A stretch of 40,169 nucleotides of DNA from an uncultured Eubacteriales bacterium (GTDB lineage Bacteria; Bacillota_I; Bacilli_A; RF39; UBA660), in the NCBI GenBank assembly GCA_900320735.1, contig ONTJ01000025.1, positions 1 to 40,169 on the forward strand. Reading direction: 5' to 3'. The position numbers and the translations under genes were made by a program. Below, in pieces: positions 14,815-23,843 of the stretch (the stretch's first letter is position 1; each line of letters begins with the position of its first letter). The notes under the pieces were generated by a model. It saw only the letters and a list, made by a program, of their open reading frames with translations, was not told the DNA's origin and made no database searches.

Positions 14815-16276
14815 ATATTTAGCAAAAATAGGACTTGAGATGCACTGTGAAATATCAGAAACTAATACTAAAGTTTTTTCGTCAGCAAGAAATGAGTATT
14901 CATCTACACCAAACTGTAATATAAGGCCAGTAGATATGGCTTTTCCTGGTATACTTCCAGTAGTCAACAAAGAAGCAGTTAAAATGGCAATCAAGACTTC
15001 AATAGTTCTAAATTGTAGTCAACCTGAATATATGTATTTTGAAAGAAAAAATTATTATTATCCAGATTTACCAAAAGGATATCAATTAACACAAGAAACA
15101 AAACCAATACCAGTTGGTATATATGGTGAAGTAAAATATGAATGTAATAAAGAAGAAAAAACACTAAAAATAAATAATCTACATTTAGAAGAAGATGCAG
15201 CAAGTTCAAATCATTTATATGATACAACATCAATAGATTATAATAGAGCAGGTGTTCCTTTACTTGAATTAGTAACTGAACCAGATTTACATTCGGCAGA
15301 TGAAGCAGTTGCATTCCTTGAACATATGAGAAGCGTATATCAATATTTAGATATATCTGAAGCGGATACTAAAAAGGGTCAAGTTAGATGTGACGTCAAT
15401 GTATCAATAATGGATTCATCTTTAGATGAAAGTGATCCAAGCAATTGGGGAACTAAAGTTGAAATAAAAAATGTTAACTCATTTGGTGGAGTAAGAGACG
15501 CAATTAACTATGAAATCAAGAGACAAACAAAAGCAAAAGAAAATGGTACATATGATGAAGAAGTAGTTCAAGAAACTAGGAGATGGGATGAAGAGACTAT
15601 GTCTACAATACGTATGAGAAGTAAAGTAGATGCAATAGACTATAAATATTTTGTTGAACCAAACATCCCAAAATATAAAATAAGTAAAGAGTGGATAGAA
15701 GAAATAAAAAAAGAAATACCAAGTTTAGCCTATGACAGAAAGAAAAAATATATGAGTGAATATGGTCTTTCGGAATATGATAGTGATATATTGGTTAAAG
15801 ATAAGAAAAATAGTGATTACTTCGAAAAAGTAGTTGATCTAAAAACAGATCCAAAATCAGCAGCTAACTGGGTAAATGGTATGATTTTATCTTACTTAAA
15901 TTATAATGAAATATCTATTAATGATTTTTATATGACACCAGAATATCTTAAAGAATTGATTGATTTAATTGATTCCAAAGTTATATCTTCAAAACAAGGA
16001 AAAGATGTTTTTTATAAAGTGTTAGAAGATAAAAAAACACCAAAACAAGTAGTAGAAGACGAAGGAATGAAACAAATAACTGATGAAAGTGCAATATTAA
16101 GTATAATAGATGAAGTTATAAATGAAAATCCAAATCAAGTTGAAGCTTATGATCCACAAAATCCAAAATTACTTGATTATTTTGTAGGTCAAATAATGAA
16201 AAAGACAAAAGGAAAAGCAAATCCAGCTTCTGCTAGAACAATGATGAAAGAAAAACTTGATAATTTATCAAAATAA
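14807..16276 (+). CDS. gatB: Asp-tRNA(Asn)/Glu-tRNA(Gln) amidotransferase subunit B
   Basis: 489 residues, full length. GLEMHCEI at the N-terminus, YYPDLPKGYQLTQ, NRAGVPLLELVTEPD and DYKYFVEPNIP are GatB signature blocks. The C-terminal YqeY-like tail that contacts tRNA ends in ASARTMMKEKL. It activates the side-chain carboxylate of Asp-tRNA(Asn) or Glu-tRNA(Gln) with ATP and amidates it. The start ATG 14807 lies inside the end of gatA (ATGAATAA), so translation is coupled. It is the last gene of the operon and is followed by a terminator. Confidence 0.95.
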   Translation: MNKYLAKIGLEMHCEISETNTKVFSSARNEYSSTPNCNIRPVDMAFPGILPVVNKEAVKMAIKTSIVLNCSQPEYMYFERKNYYYPDLPKGYQLTQETKPIPVGIYGEVKYECNKEEKTLKINNLHLEEDAASSNHLYDTTSIDYNRAGVPLLELVTEPDLHSADEAVAFLEHMRSVYQYLDISEADTKKGQVRCDVNVSIMDSSLDESDPSNWGTKVEIKNVNSFGGVRDAINYEIKRQTKAKENGTYDEEVVQETRRWDEETMSTIRMRSKVDAIDYKYFVEPNIPKYKISKEWIEEIKKEIPSLAYDRKKKYMSEYGLSEYDSDILVKDKKNSDYFEKVVDLKTDPKSAANWVNGMILSYLNYNEISINDFYMTPEYLKELIDLIDSKVISSKQGKDVFYKVLEDKKTPKQVVEDEGMKQITDESAILSIIDEVINENPNQVEAYDPQNPKLLDYFVGQIMKKTKGKANPASARTMMKEKLDNLSK

Positions 16277-16305
16277 TCTATAATATATTATAGATTATTT
16301 TTTTT
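16272..16305 (+). terminator. Terminator of the aspS-gatCAB operon
   Basis: Stem AATAATCTATAA (16272-16283) with TTATAGATTATT (16288-16299) followed by a T run. It overlaps the gatB stop codon. Confidence 0.87.
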
Positions 16306-16348
16306 GTTTTATGAAAATTATGGTATTATTTATGTAATGGGGTGCAAA

Positions 16349-17293
16349 ATGGAAAAAGAAGAAAGACAATTATTTATAGTAAAATTTATAATCGGTATTT
16401 TATCACTAATAACAATAAGTCTTATAATATGTCAATTTACCATAGAAAAGAATACCACTGAATTTTCATTGCTAGGTAAAAATAAAGTTGTACTTGAAGT
16501 AGGAGATAGATATATTGAAGAAGGATTTAATGCACAATCTAATGGTAAGAATATAAATAAAAGAGTAGTAGTTAAATCTAATGTTAATACAAAAAAAGTA
16601 GGTAATTATAGAGTGCTATATAACTTAAATATTAAATATATTAATGTAAATAAAACACTCGTTAGAAAAGTATCTGTAAAAGATACAAAAAAACCAAATT
16701 TAACGATAAATAGTAATAGAGAAATTGATTATTACATAGGTAATGAATTCGAATATCCAACATATGCTGCACTGGATGAGTATGATGGTGATATAACTAA
16801 TAGGGTAAAGGTAAAAACAAATTTAGATATTACCAAAGAAGGAAAGTATGAAATAAATTATTCAGTTAATGATTCATCAAATAATGAAGCAACCGAAAAA
16901 ATAATTGTAATGGTTAATGAGAAAAGAAAAAATCCATATATTAATGTATCCATATCAAACCAAAAATTATATTATTATGAGTATGGTGAATTGGTACTTG
17001 AATCAGATGTAGTTACAGGTATAAATGGAAAAACTCCAACAGGAACGTTTAGAGTATTAAATAAAATAAGAAATACTGTATTAAAAGGTGATGACTATGA
17101 ATCTTTTGTAAGTTATTGGATAGCATTTAATGGAAATTCATATGGTTTTCATGATGCATCTTGGAGAAACAAATTTGGTGGCAATATATATAAATATAAT
17201 GGCTCACATGGATGTGTAAATATGCCATATTATAAGGTTCAATCATTATATAATATGGTGGAAATTGGTACACCAGTATACATATACTATTAA
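16349..17293 (+). CDS. Membrane-anchored L,D-transpeptidase (YkuD) with two Ig-like modules
   Basis: 314 residues. One N-terminal transmembrane helix (about 12-32) is followed by two Ig-like (DUF5011-type) modules, the first ending KVSVKDTKKP, the second containing EYDGDITNRV and ending IIVMVNE. The YkuD catalytic domain ends in the active site SHGCVNMP (catalytic Cys about 289, His about 287). It forms 3-3 peptide cross-links or attaches molecules to murein outside the membrane. The start is ATG 16349, with GGGGTG upstream; a longer in-frame ORF from 16304 overlaps the terminator. The same layout recurs at 17558 and 32379. Confidence 0.88.
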   Translation: MEKEERQLFIVKFIIGILSLITISLIICQFTIEKNTTEFSLLGKNKVVLEVGDRYIEEGFNAQSNGKNINKRVVVKSNVNTKKVGNYRVLYNLNIKYINVNKTLVRKVSVKDTKKPNLTINSNREIDYYIGNEFEYPTYAALDEYDGDITNRVKVKTNLDITKEGKYEINYSVNDSSNNEATEKIIVMVNEKRKNPYINVSISNQKLYYYEYGELVLESDVVTGINGKTPTGTFRVLNKIRNTVLKGDDYESFVSYWIAFNGNSYGFHDASWRNKFGGNIYKYNGSHGCVNMPYYKVQSLYNMVEIGTPVYIYY

Positions 17294-17315
17294 GATTTCT
17301 ATTGAAATCTTTTTA
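17292..17315 (+). terminator. Terminator after the L,D-transpeptidase gene
   Basis: Stem AAGATTTC (17292-17299) with GAAATCTT (17304-17311) plus T. The tRNA-Leu -35 box lies inside the hairpin. Confidence 0.8.
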
Positions 17316-17329
17316 TTTTGTGTTATAAT
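17302..17329 (+). promoter_or_regulatory. Promoter of tRNA-Leu
   Basis: TTGAAA (17302-17307), 16 bases, TATAAT (17324-17329) with TGT ahead. It overlaps the preceding terminator stem. Confidence 0.7.
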
Positions 17330-17337
17330 TTATTTAT

Positions 17338-17423
17338 GCGGAAGTGGCGGAACTGGTAGACGCGAAGGTCTCAAACACCTTTATTCTTTGAATGTGTGGG
17401 TTCGATTCCCATCTTCCGCACCA
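17338..17423 (+). tRNA. tRNA-Leu (anticodon CAA)
   Basis: 86 bases with an encoded CCA. Acceptor GCGGAAG/CTTCCGC, discriminator A. Anticodon stem AAGGT/ACCTT with loop CTCAAAC (anticodon CAA at 17372-17374, reading UUG). There is a long variable arm with stem ATTC/GAAT, as in class II tRNAs, and a T arm GTGGGTTCGATTCCCAT. Confidence 0.95.
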
Positions 17424-17433
17424 TATTGAATGT

Positions 17434-17470
17434 AAACTCAAATTTTTATTAATTTGAGTTTTATTATTTT
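17434..17470 (+). terminator. Terminator after tRNA-Leu
   Basis: Stem AAACTCAAATT (17434-17444) with AATTTGAGTTT (17451-17461) followed by a T-rich tail. The -10 hexamer TATAAT of the next gene is at 17476-17481. Confidence 0.82.
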
Positions 17471-17557
17471 TATGATATAATTTATTTGAAATAATACAAA
17501 AAACATTTATGAATTTATTTTATTAAATGTGCAAGAATAAGTATAGAGGTAATTTTC

Positions 17558-18946
17558 ATGAGTAGTAAATTTAAAAAAAATTATATCATAGTTTTAATTA
17601 TTCTGATTGCAGTGATTCCACTTATCTTCCTATGTTATAGTTTATTAAAAGTAGATTTTCAAATAAAAAATTTTAAGAGTGAAATAACATTAAATTATAA
17701 CGATAAATATAAAGAAAGTAGGCCAAAAGTTTGTTTTGGTAACATAATTAGATGTGAAAATACTACAGTAGAGAAAAAAGGTATTGTAGATACCAGCAAA
17801 TTAGGCACTTATAAAATAATATATACATATAGATTTTATAGCAAATCTAAAAAAATAAAACAAATAGTAAAAGTAGTTGATTTAGAAAAACCAAAAATAA
17901 AAATAAACGGTGATATTGTAGTTTGCCCAAATGGTAAGGTAAGTAAGCTTGATATTAATGTAAATGATAATTATGATGGGGATATTACAGATAAGATTAA
18001 GACTAGATTATTAGATAACAAACTAATAATAAGTGTTAGTGATTCTAGTAAAAATATAAGTAAAAAGGAATTAGATGTAACTATTAAAGATGCAGAAGCA
18101 CCAACAATAACATTAAATGGTCCAAGTACTAGAAATATAAAGGTAGGTTCTACGTATGAAGATTCTGGAGCAACTGTCGTAGATAATTGTGATGAAAATG
18201 TTAAATTAGATATAAAAAATGAAGTTAATACTGCAGCAGTAGGTGCATATACAGTAACTTATACTGCAATTGACTCATCTGGAAATAAGACTTCAATTAA
18301 AAGAACTGTAAATGTAAAATCTGAAAATGTAGGCTCACGAGTAATATATTTAACATTTGATGATGGTCCATCAGCTTATACATCAAAATTATTGGATGTA
18401 CTAAAAAAATATAATGTAAAGGCAACTTTCTTTGTAACTTGTTATGGACCTGATGAAATGATTTTAAGGGAATATAGTGAAGGACATCAAATCGCACTTC
18501 ATACATGTTCTCATAACTATTCTAGTATATATGCAAGTGCGGATGCATACTTTAATGATCTGCAGCAAGTAAGTGATAGAGTAAAAAGAATTACTGGATA
18601 TGAATCTCATTTGATAAGATTTCCAGGAGGATCTTCCAATACTGTTTCAAGATTTAATAGAGGTATAATGTCATATTTAGTAAAAGAAGTACAAAATAGA
18701 GGGTATTATTACTTTGATTGGAATGTATCTAGTGGTGATGCAGGTGGTGCAAGCACACCTGATCAAGTATATAATAATGTAGTTAGTACTTTAAAAGAAG
18801 GAACTTCAGTTGTACTTCAACATGATGTTAAAGATTTTTCTGTAGATGCTGTTGAGAAAATTATAAATTATGCAAATCAAAATGGTTATACTTTCATGAC
18901 ACTTGATGAAACATCATATGGTGCACATCATGGAGTAAACAATTAA
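17558..18946 (+). CDS. Membrane-anchored polysaccharide deacetylase (peptidoglycan GlcNAc deacetylase-like) with Ig-like modules
   Basis: 462 residues. An N-terminal transmembrane helix (about 8-30) and about three Ig-like repeats (each ending with D-x-E-x-P or similar; NDNYDGDITDKI and SGATVVDNCDENV are typical) precede a NodB domain. NodB motifs are TFDDG (266-270), HTCSH (H315, H319; zinc ligands), RFPGGSSN, DWNVSSGDA and LQHD. It likely removes acetyl groups from murein sugars outside the cell, giving lysozyme resistance. The start ATG 17558 follows AGAGGT. The terminator is shared with the convergent methyltransferase gene. Confidence 0.88.
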   Translation: MSSKFKKNYIIVLIILIAVIPLIFLCYSLLKVDFQIKNFKSEITLNYNDKYKESRPKVCFGNIIRCENTTVEKKGIVDTSKLGTYKIIYTYRFYSKSKKIKQIVKVVDLEKPKIKINGDIVVCPNGKVSKLDINVNDNYDGDITDKIKTRLLDNKLIISVSDSSKNISKKELDVTIKDAEAPTITLNGPSTRNIKVGSTYEDSGATVVDNCDENVKLDIKNEVNTAAVGAYTVTYTAIDSSGNKTSIKRTVNVKSENVGSRVIYLTFDDGPSAYTSKLLDVLKKYNVKATFFVTCYGPDEMILREYSEGHQIALHTCSHNYSSIYASADAYFNDLQQVSDRVKRITGYESHLIRFPGGSSNTVSRFNRGIMSYLVKEVQNRGYYYFDWNVSSGDAGGASTPDQVYNNVVSTLKEGTSVVLQHDVKDFSVDAVEKIINYANQNGYTFMTLDETSYGAHHGVNN

Positions 18947-18974
18947 AAAAAGATTCTAGTTAGAATCTTTTTTT
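18945..18974. terminator. Bidirectional terminator between the deacetylase and methyltransferase genes
   Basis: Fourteen-bp perfect stem (18945-18958 with 18961-18974) of A7GATTCTA and its complement. It starts inside the deacetylase stop codon and contains the stop codon of the minus-strand gene. Confidence 0.85.
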
Positions 18975-19729
18975 AATATATCAAGAATATGCCTTCCGGC
19001 ACCAAGCATTTCTTTTCTTTCACATATACTAAGATGATAATCTAAATATATTTTAAAAGTTTCATCATCCATTTTATTTATAGTTTTTTTTATATATTCA
19101 GTAGGTCCATCTTGCGAAATTATTTTTTCTCGTTTTAAATTTAATTTATCTTTTAGGTAGTCAATATCTTCAATTCTTACAAATGAGTATAAATCATCAT
19201 TTTTAGGTGTAACTTTATAATTTGAATCTACTAAATTATCTTTAATAGATTCTTTAATATTGTTATCAATAAAACCATGAGTTATTAAAGCATATTCATT
19301 CATACAGTAACTTATAAATATGTATCCACCTTTTTTTGTGATTCTCTTAGCCTCACTTAAAGCTTTTGTCTTGTCTTCCATTTGAATTAAATGATACATA
19401 GGTCCAAACAAAATAGTAATATCAAAACTGTTATCTTCAAATTTATTTAAATCAATCGCATTACCTTGATAAGCTTTAATACCTTTATCTTCTATTAATC
19501 TCAGATTATGCTTCACAAGTTCAACTGCACATACATCATATCCTAAATCATTAAAATATTTTGAATATTTTCCAGTACCTGCGCCTATATCAATTATCTT
19601 GTCATTCTTTTTTAAATATTTTTCAATATACTTAATTGAAGTCAAAAACTCAATTTGTCCATGTTTTGAATTAAGCCTTTTTTCTTCATTAAATTTATTA
19701 TAATATTTTATAAGTTCTTTTTCATTCAT
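18956..19729 (-). CDS. Class I SAM-dependent methyltransferase, substrate unknown
   Basis: About 257 residues. The Rossmann motif I is IIDIGAGTGKYSKYF (about 38-52), motif II ends AVEL, and the post-II block reads NSFDITILFGPMYHL, followed by AKRITKKGGYIFISY. The layout is typical of class I small-molecule or protein methyltransferases. The C-terminal half has no recognisable substrate domain. The likely start is ATG 19729, with GTGATG upstream; ATG 19735 and GTG 19738 are in-frame alternatives. It is divergent from pduL and convergent with the deacetylase gene. Confidence 0.82.
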   Translation of the reverse strand: MNEKELIKYYNKFNEEKRLNSKHGQIEFLTSIKYIEKYLKKNDKIIDIGAGTGKYSKYFNDLGYDVCAVELVKHNLRLIEDKGIKAYQGNAIDLNKFEDNSFDITILFGPMYHLIQMEDKTKALSEAKRITKKGGYIFISYCMNEYALITHGFIDNNIKESIKDNLVDSNYKVTPKNDDLYSFVRIEDIDYLKDKLNLKREKIISQDGPTEYIKKTINKMDDETFKIYLDYHLSICERKEMLGAGRHILDILKKDSN

Positions 19730-19808
19730 ATACATCACAAATATATGATAACCAAAAATATTATTTATTTCAAGATATATTTTTGATATAATTAAAGTGG
19801 GTGGTAAT

Positions 19809-20354
19809 ATGAAAACGTTAGTACAAATTAGTAATAGACACGCACATTTGACAAAAAAGGTATATAAAAAATTATTTGGTAATACTAATATAATGGTAAA
19901 ACGCTATTTAAATCAAAAAGGAGAATATGCATCTTTTTCTAAGATAGATATAGAGTATAATGGTAAAGTAATAAAAAATATTACAGTTGTGGGTCCTTTT
20001 AGAAAATATAATCAGGTTGAACTTTTAAAATCAGATTTAGAGTATTTAGAAATTGATGAATATGTCAGAAAAAGCTCGGATATTGAAGGTACTCCAGGCA
20101 TAACTCTAATTAAAAATAACAATAAGGTAACTATTTCACAAGGTGTTATAAGAAGTCAAAGACACATTCACATGAATAAGAAAACCGCAAAAAAAATAGG
20201 GGTGTCAAATAATGAAAAAGTTGTTGTCAATAATTTGTTTGATGCATATATAAAAGTTTCAAAAAATGGTTATTATGAACTTCATATTGATAAGGATGAA
20301 GCAAAAGAATTTAATTTATCAAGCGGGGACGAGATTGAATTTAAAAAAATATAA
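19809..20354 (+). CDS. pduL: Phosphate propanoyltransferase-like phosphotransacylase (PduL family)
   Basis: 181 residues. PduL converts acyl-CoA and phosphate to acyl phosphate, the step normally done by Pta. The duplicated barrel is recognisable from SNRHAHLT near the N-terminus (zinc-binding His), [11 protein letters not shown], and SQRHIHMN in the second half. No microcompartment, acetate kinase or diol dehydratase genes are near, and no encapsulation peptide is evident at the N-terminus, so it probably serves as a housekeeping phosphotransacetylase. The start is ATG 19809 with GTGGGTGGT as ribosome binding site. The -10 hexamer TATAAT is at 19787-19792. Confidence 0.9.
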   Translation: MKTLVQISNRHAHLTKKVYKKLFGNTNIMVKRYLNQKGEYASFSKIDIEYNGKVIKNITVVGPFRKYNQVELLKSDLEYLEIDEYVRKSSDIEGTPGITLIKNNNKVTISQGVIRSQRHIHMNKKTAKKIGVSNNEKVVVNNLFDAYIKVSKNGYYELHIDKDEAKEFNLSSGDEIEFKKI

Positions 20355-20375
20355 AGACACATTTGTGTCTTTTTA
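20353..20375 (+). terminator. Terminator after pduL
   Basis: Stem AAAGACAC (20353-20360) with GTGTCTTT (20365-20372) and a T tail, overlapping the stop codon. Confidence 0.83.
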
Positions 20376-20428
20376 TTATTTATTGTAAATATTTTTACAT
20401 ACGATATATTGAAAAGGAGGTAAAAACG

Positions 20429-20782
<354 letters not shown>

Positions 20783-20784
20783 AA

Positions 20785-21870
20785 ATGAAAATATGTGTTT
20801 ACGCCATATGCAAAAATGAAGAAAAATTTGTAGATAGATGGATGGATAGTGTATCAGAAGCGGATAATATATATGTATTGGATACAGGTTCTACTGATAA
20901 AACTGTTGAGAAATTACGACAGAGAGGTGCAATTGTAAAAAAAGAATTAATTACTCCTTGGCGATTTGATGTTGCAAGAAATATTTCGTTAAATATGGTT
21001 CCAATTGACACTGATATATGTGTATGTCTAGATCTAGATGAAGTAATTGAAAAGGGTTGGAGAAGAAAAATAGAAGAAATTTGGAAAGAAGGTACGACAA
21101 GACTTAGATATAATTATAATTGGAGTTTTGACGAATATAACAATCCTTTAATTAATTTTTATATTGAAAAAATACATAAACGAAATTGCTATAAGTGGAC
21201 TCATCCAGTCCATGAAGTGCTTACATATTTAGATGAAAATGAAAAATTTATAACAACTGATGAGATAACAGTTAATCATTATCCAGATAATACGAAATCA
21301 AGAAGTTCATATTTACCATTGTTAGAACTATCAATAAAAGAAGATCCTAATGATGACAGAAATATGCATTATTTAGGAAGAGAGTATATGTATTATGGAA
21401 AGTGGAATAAAGCTATTGACACTTTAATAAGACACCTGAATATGCCAAAGGCAACTTGGAAGGATGAAAGATGTGCATCGATGAGATTTATATCAAGATG
21501 TTATATAAATTTGAATAGATATGATGAGGCAAAGATGTGGCTTGATAAGGCAATTTTGGAAGCACCATACCTTAGAGACCCTTTTGTAGAAAGAGCTATA
21601 CTAGAATATAGATTAGAAAATTATGATGGTGTAAAAAAATATTGTTTAGAAGCATTAAAATTAGAAAAAAATACAAAAACATATATAAATGAACCTTTTA
21701 GCTATGATCATACTATATATGATTTATTATCAATATGTTATTATTATGACAAAAATTATGAGCTATCAATAAAATACATAGATAAGGCTTTAGAAATATC
21801 TCCAAACGAAGAAAGAATAAAAGAAAATAAAAAAATAATTGAAAATATAATTAGTAACAATCAACTATAG
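20785..21870 (+). CDS. Family 2 glycosyltransferase with C-terminal TPR repeats
   Basis: 361 residues. GT-A domain at the N-terminus: ICVYAICKNEEKFVDRWMDS, LDTGSTDKTVE, and the DxD-type metal site CLDLDEVIEKGW. The second half (about 180-355) has TPR-like helix pairs, such as YYGKWNKAIDTLIRHL and YDEAKMWLDKAILEAP. ATG 20785 lies 2 bases after the collagen gene stop and has no ribosome binding site of its own, so translation is coupled. It probably glycosylates the neighbouring collagen-like protein on Thr, by analogy with the clostridial BclA/SgtA pair; this is inference. Confidence 0.87.
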   Translation: MKICVYAICKNEEKFVDRWMDSVSEADNIYVLDTGSTDKTVEKLRQRGAIVKKELITPWRFDVARNISLNMVPIDTDICVCLDLDEVIEKGWRRKIEEIWKEGTTRLRYNYNWSFDEYNNPLINFYIEKIHKRNCYKWTHPVHEVLTYLDENEKFITTDEITVNHYPDNTKSRSSYLPLLELSIKEDPNDDRNMHYLGREYMYYGKWNKAIDTLIRHLNMPKATWKDERCASMRFISRCYINLNRYDEAKMWLDKAILEAPYLRDPFVERAILEYRLENYDGVKKYCLEALKLEKNTKTYINEPFSYDHTIYDLLSICYYYDKNYELSIKYIDKALEISPNEERIKENKKIIENIISNNQL

Positions 21871-21888
21871 TGTTGATTGTTATTTTTT
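21856..21888 (+). terminator. Terminator after the glycosyltransferase gene
   Basis: Stem AACAATCAAC (21856-21865) with GTTGATTGTT (21872-21881), then T. The stop codon TAG is in the loop. Confidence 0.87.
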
Positions 21889-21924
21889 TATAATTGTGTT
21901 AATATCATATTATAGGTGATTCAT

Positions 21925-22860
21925 GTGGATAAATATGGTTTAGTAAATGAAAATGTTGATTTAAAAAAATATAATACATATAAAATACAATCAATATGTA
22001 AGTATTTAATTATGCCAGATACTATAGATAACTTAATTTGTTTAATAAAATATTTGACTGAAAAAAATATTAAATACTTTATAATGGGAAATGGATCAAA
22101 TATAATATTTAAAAATAATTATTTTGATGGTGCAATTATAAGATTAGACTTATTAAAAAAATATGAAATAGATGAAGAAAAATCAATATTAAATTGTGAA
22201 TGTGGTGTATATTTGCCTTTGATATCGAGCAAACTAATAAATATGGGATACAGTGGTTTTGAATGGTGTACAGGACTTCCAGGTTTTATTGGAGCGTCTA
22301 TCTATAATAATGCAGGTGCATATAAGAAACAAATAAGTGATAATCTAATCGATGTGACTGTTTATAAAGATGGCAAGATAATTACCTTAAAAAAAGATGA
22401 TATAAGTTTTAATTATAGAAATAGTTCATTTAAAGAAAATAAAGATTGTATTATACTGTTAGCTCGATTTAAAATAGAAAAAAAAGACATAAATGAAATG
22501 AAAGAATTAGTAAAAGATAGACTAAAAAGAAGGGTAGAAACACAGCCACTTGATTATCCATCTGCAGGGAGTACTTTTAGAAATCCTCATATAAAAGATT
22601 ATAGTGATGTGTTTAAAAAATATAATTTACCAGTTAATGCTGATGGATTTGTTCCAGCTGGGTATTTAATTGAACAAACAGGATTAAAGGGTAAGTGTAT
22701 AAATGGTGCGATGGTTTCAGAAAAACATGCTAATTTTATTATTAATTATAATAATGCAACAAGTGACGATATAATTAATTTAATAAATTATGTAAAAATA
22801 AGAGTAAAAGAAAAATATGAAATTAATTTAATTCTTGAACAAGAAATAATTGATTTATAA
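21925..22860 (+). CDS. murB: UDP-N-acetylenolpyruvoylglucosamine reductase
   Basis: About 311 residues. MurB reduces the enolpyruvyl group with NADPH and FAD to give UDP-MurNAc in murein precursor synthesis. FAD-binding region: FIMGNGSNIIF and GLPGFIGASIYNNAGAY. Catalytic blocks: YRNSSFK, SAGSTFRNP (proton donor Ser) and a C-terminal Glu in LILEQEI, with GYLIEQTGLKG and SEKHANFI typical of the short type II MurB. The start is GTG 21925, with TAGGTGAT just upstream. GTG 21916 is in frame but lies inside that site; the overlapping ATG 21923 is in another frame. Confidence 0.93.
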   Translation: MDKYGLVNENVDLKKYNTYKIQSICKYLIMPDTIDNLICLIKYLTEKNIKYFIMGNGSNIIFKNNYFDGAIIRLDLLKKYEIDEEKSILNCECGVYLPLISSKLINMGYSGFEWCTGLPGFIGASIYNNAGAYKKQISDNLIDVTVYKDGKIITLKKDDISFNYRNSSFKENKDCIILLARFKIEKKDINEMKELVKDRLKRRVETQPLDYPSAGSTFRNPHIKDYSDVFKKYNLPVNADGFVPAGYLIEQTGLKGKCINGAMVSEKHANFIINYNNATSDDIINLINYVKIRVKEKYEINLILEQEIIDL

Positions 22861-22901
22861 TACAAAATAAGCAATATGACTATATTTTTTTAAAAAAACT
22901 A

Positions 22902-22930
22902 TTGCTCTAATAAAATAATTTTGATATAAT
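22902..22930 (+). promoter_or_regulatory. Promoter of tRNA-Met
   Basis: TTGCTC (22902-22907), a 17-base spacer, TATAAT (22925-22930) with TGA ahead. An 11-base inverted repeat AAGCAATATGA (22869-22879)/TCATATTGCTT (22930-22940) flanks it. Confidence 0.7.
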
Positions 22931-22949
22931 CATATTGCTTAATTCAAAT

Positions 22950-23026
22950 GGCGATGTAGCTCAGTTGGCTAGAGCATTCGGTTCATACCCGAAGGGTCGA
23001 GGGTTCGAATCCCCCCGTCGCTACCA
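22950..23026 (+). tRNA. tRNA-Met, elongator type (anticodon CAT)
   Basis: 77 bases with an encoded CCA. Acceptor GGCGATG with CGTCGCT, D arm AGCTCAGTTGGCTAGAGC, anticodon stem TTCGG/CCGAA with loop TTCATAC (CAT at 22984-22986), T arm GAGGGTTCGAATCCCCC. Its body matches elongator tRNA-Met rather than initiator; a lysidine-modified tRNA-Ile2 is less likely. Confidence 0.92.
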
Positions 23027-23038
23027 AAAGTCGATGAG

Positions 23039-23060
23039 TCGAACCTATGGTTCGATTTTT
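23039..23060 (+). terminator. Terminator after tRNA-Met
   Basis: Stem TCGAACC (23039-23045) with GGTTCGA (23049-23055) and T5. Confidence 0.87.
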
Positions 23061-23183
23061 TAAATTAATTATGAAAAAGTGACTATATGAATGTAATATT
23101 TTTATATTTTAATCCTATAGTAATAAATATTATAAATTTGAAACAATGAAATTTAAAAATTAGTAAAAAAGTAGGGGGATACA

Positions 23184-23822
23184 ATGGATAATTTTCAACT
23201 AGAAAGATATATAATGGCATCACTTAAGAAAAATATAATAAATAGTAATGAATCTAATTATGATAGGTATCATCACAATACAGACTATAATTGTGCTTTA
23301 TCTATATTGAATCATGGAATATTATCAATAAAGACTCAAAACGATCTAAATATAAGTAATATTTCTAATAATAGATTAAAATTGTTAGATGATACAACAT
23401 CACATATAAATGGTATTGAAGGTATATCACTATCCGCAACCGGACTTTGTGATTTATACCCAGACGAGGAAGAATATAATCCAAAAAATCCAAATTATAT
23501 TGATTTTATAATATCGTCCAAAATAAAAGCAATTAGACATACTGAACATTACGGTAATGAATATATATCATACAACGATATAAAAGTTTCAAAAATAAAA
23601 GCAGTAGATTTTAGATTGATCAAATTGATTGAAAAAACTAAAAATAAAGATGATAAATTTTATAGTGATTTAATTGATAAATATAATATACTACTTAAAA
23701 CTGCAAAGCATATTAAAGATAATAATTTAAAGGTAAAAATGAGAGAGATGAGTAATAAAACAATTTTAGATGTAAATAAAATTTCAGCTATGCCTATATT
23801 AAAAAACATTGACAAAAATTAG
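23184..23822 (+). CDS. Unknown protein, possible ADP-ribosyltransferase-like fold
   Basis: 212 residues, soluble, no signal. RYHHNTDYNCALSILNHGIL (about 28-47) resembles the first strand and helix of ART-superfamily proteins such as DarT and KptA, which begin with H-x-T and S-I-L-x-x-G-[IL]-L. GISLSATG follows, and HYGNEYISYNDI (Glu about 128) could hold the catalytic Glu, with KIKAVDFRL after it. No antitoxin-like partner is adjacent. GGGGGAT precedes ATG 23184. The -35 box of the valS leader promoter lies within its last codons. The fold assignment rests on motif spacing only. Confidence 0.6.
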   Translation: MDNFQLERYIMASLKKNIINSNESNYDRYHHNTDYNCALSILNHGILSIKTQNDLNISNISNNRLKLLDDTTSHINGIEGISLSATGLCDLYPDEEEYNPKNPNYIDFIISSKIKAIRHTEHYGNEYISYNDIKVSKIKAVDFRLIKLIEKTKNKDDKFYSDLIDKYNILLKTAKHIKDNNLKVKMREMSNKTILDVNKISAMPILKNIDKN

Positions 23823-23837
23823 TTATATGAATATAAT
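23809..23837 (+). promoter_or_regulatory. Consensus promoter of the valS T-box leader
   Basis: TTGACA (23809-23814), a 17-base spacer, TATAAT (23832-23837). The -35 box overlaps the 3' end of the upstream gene. Confidence 0.8.
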
Positions 23838-23843
23838 TTATAT

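Noticed and set aside
19809-20354. Microcompartment locus around pduL
   Set aside because: No shell protein, dehydratase or aldehyde dehydrogenase genes are in the window.
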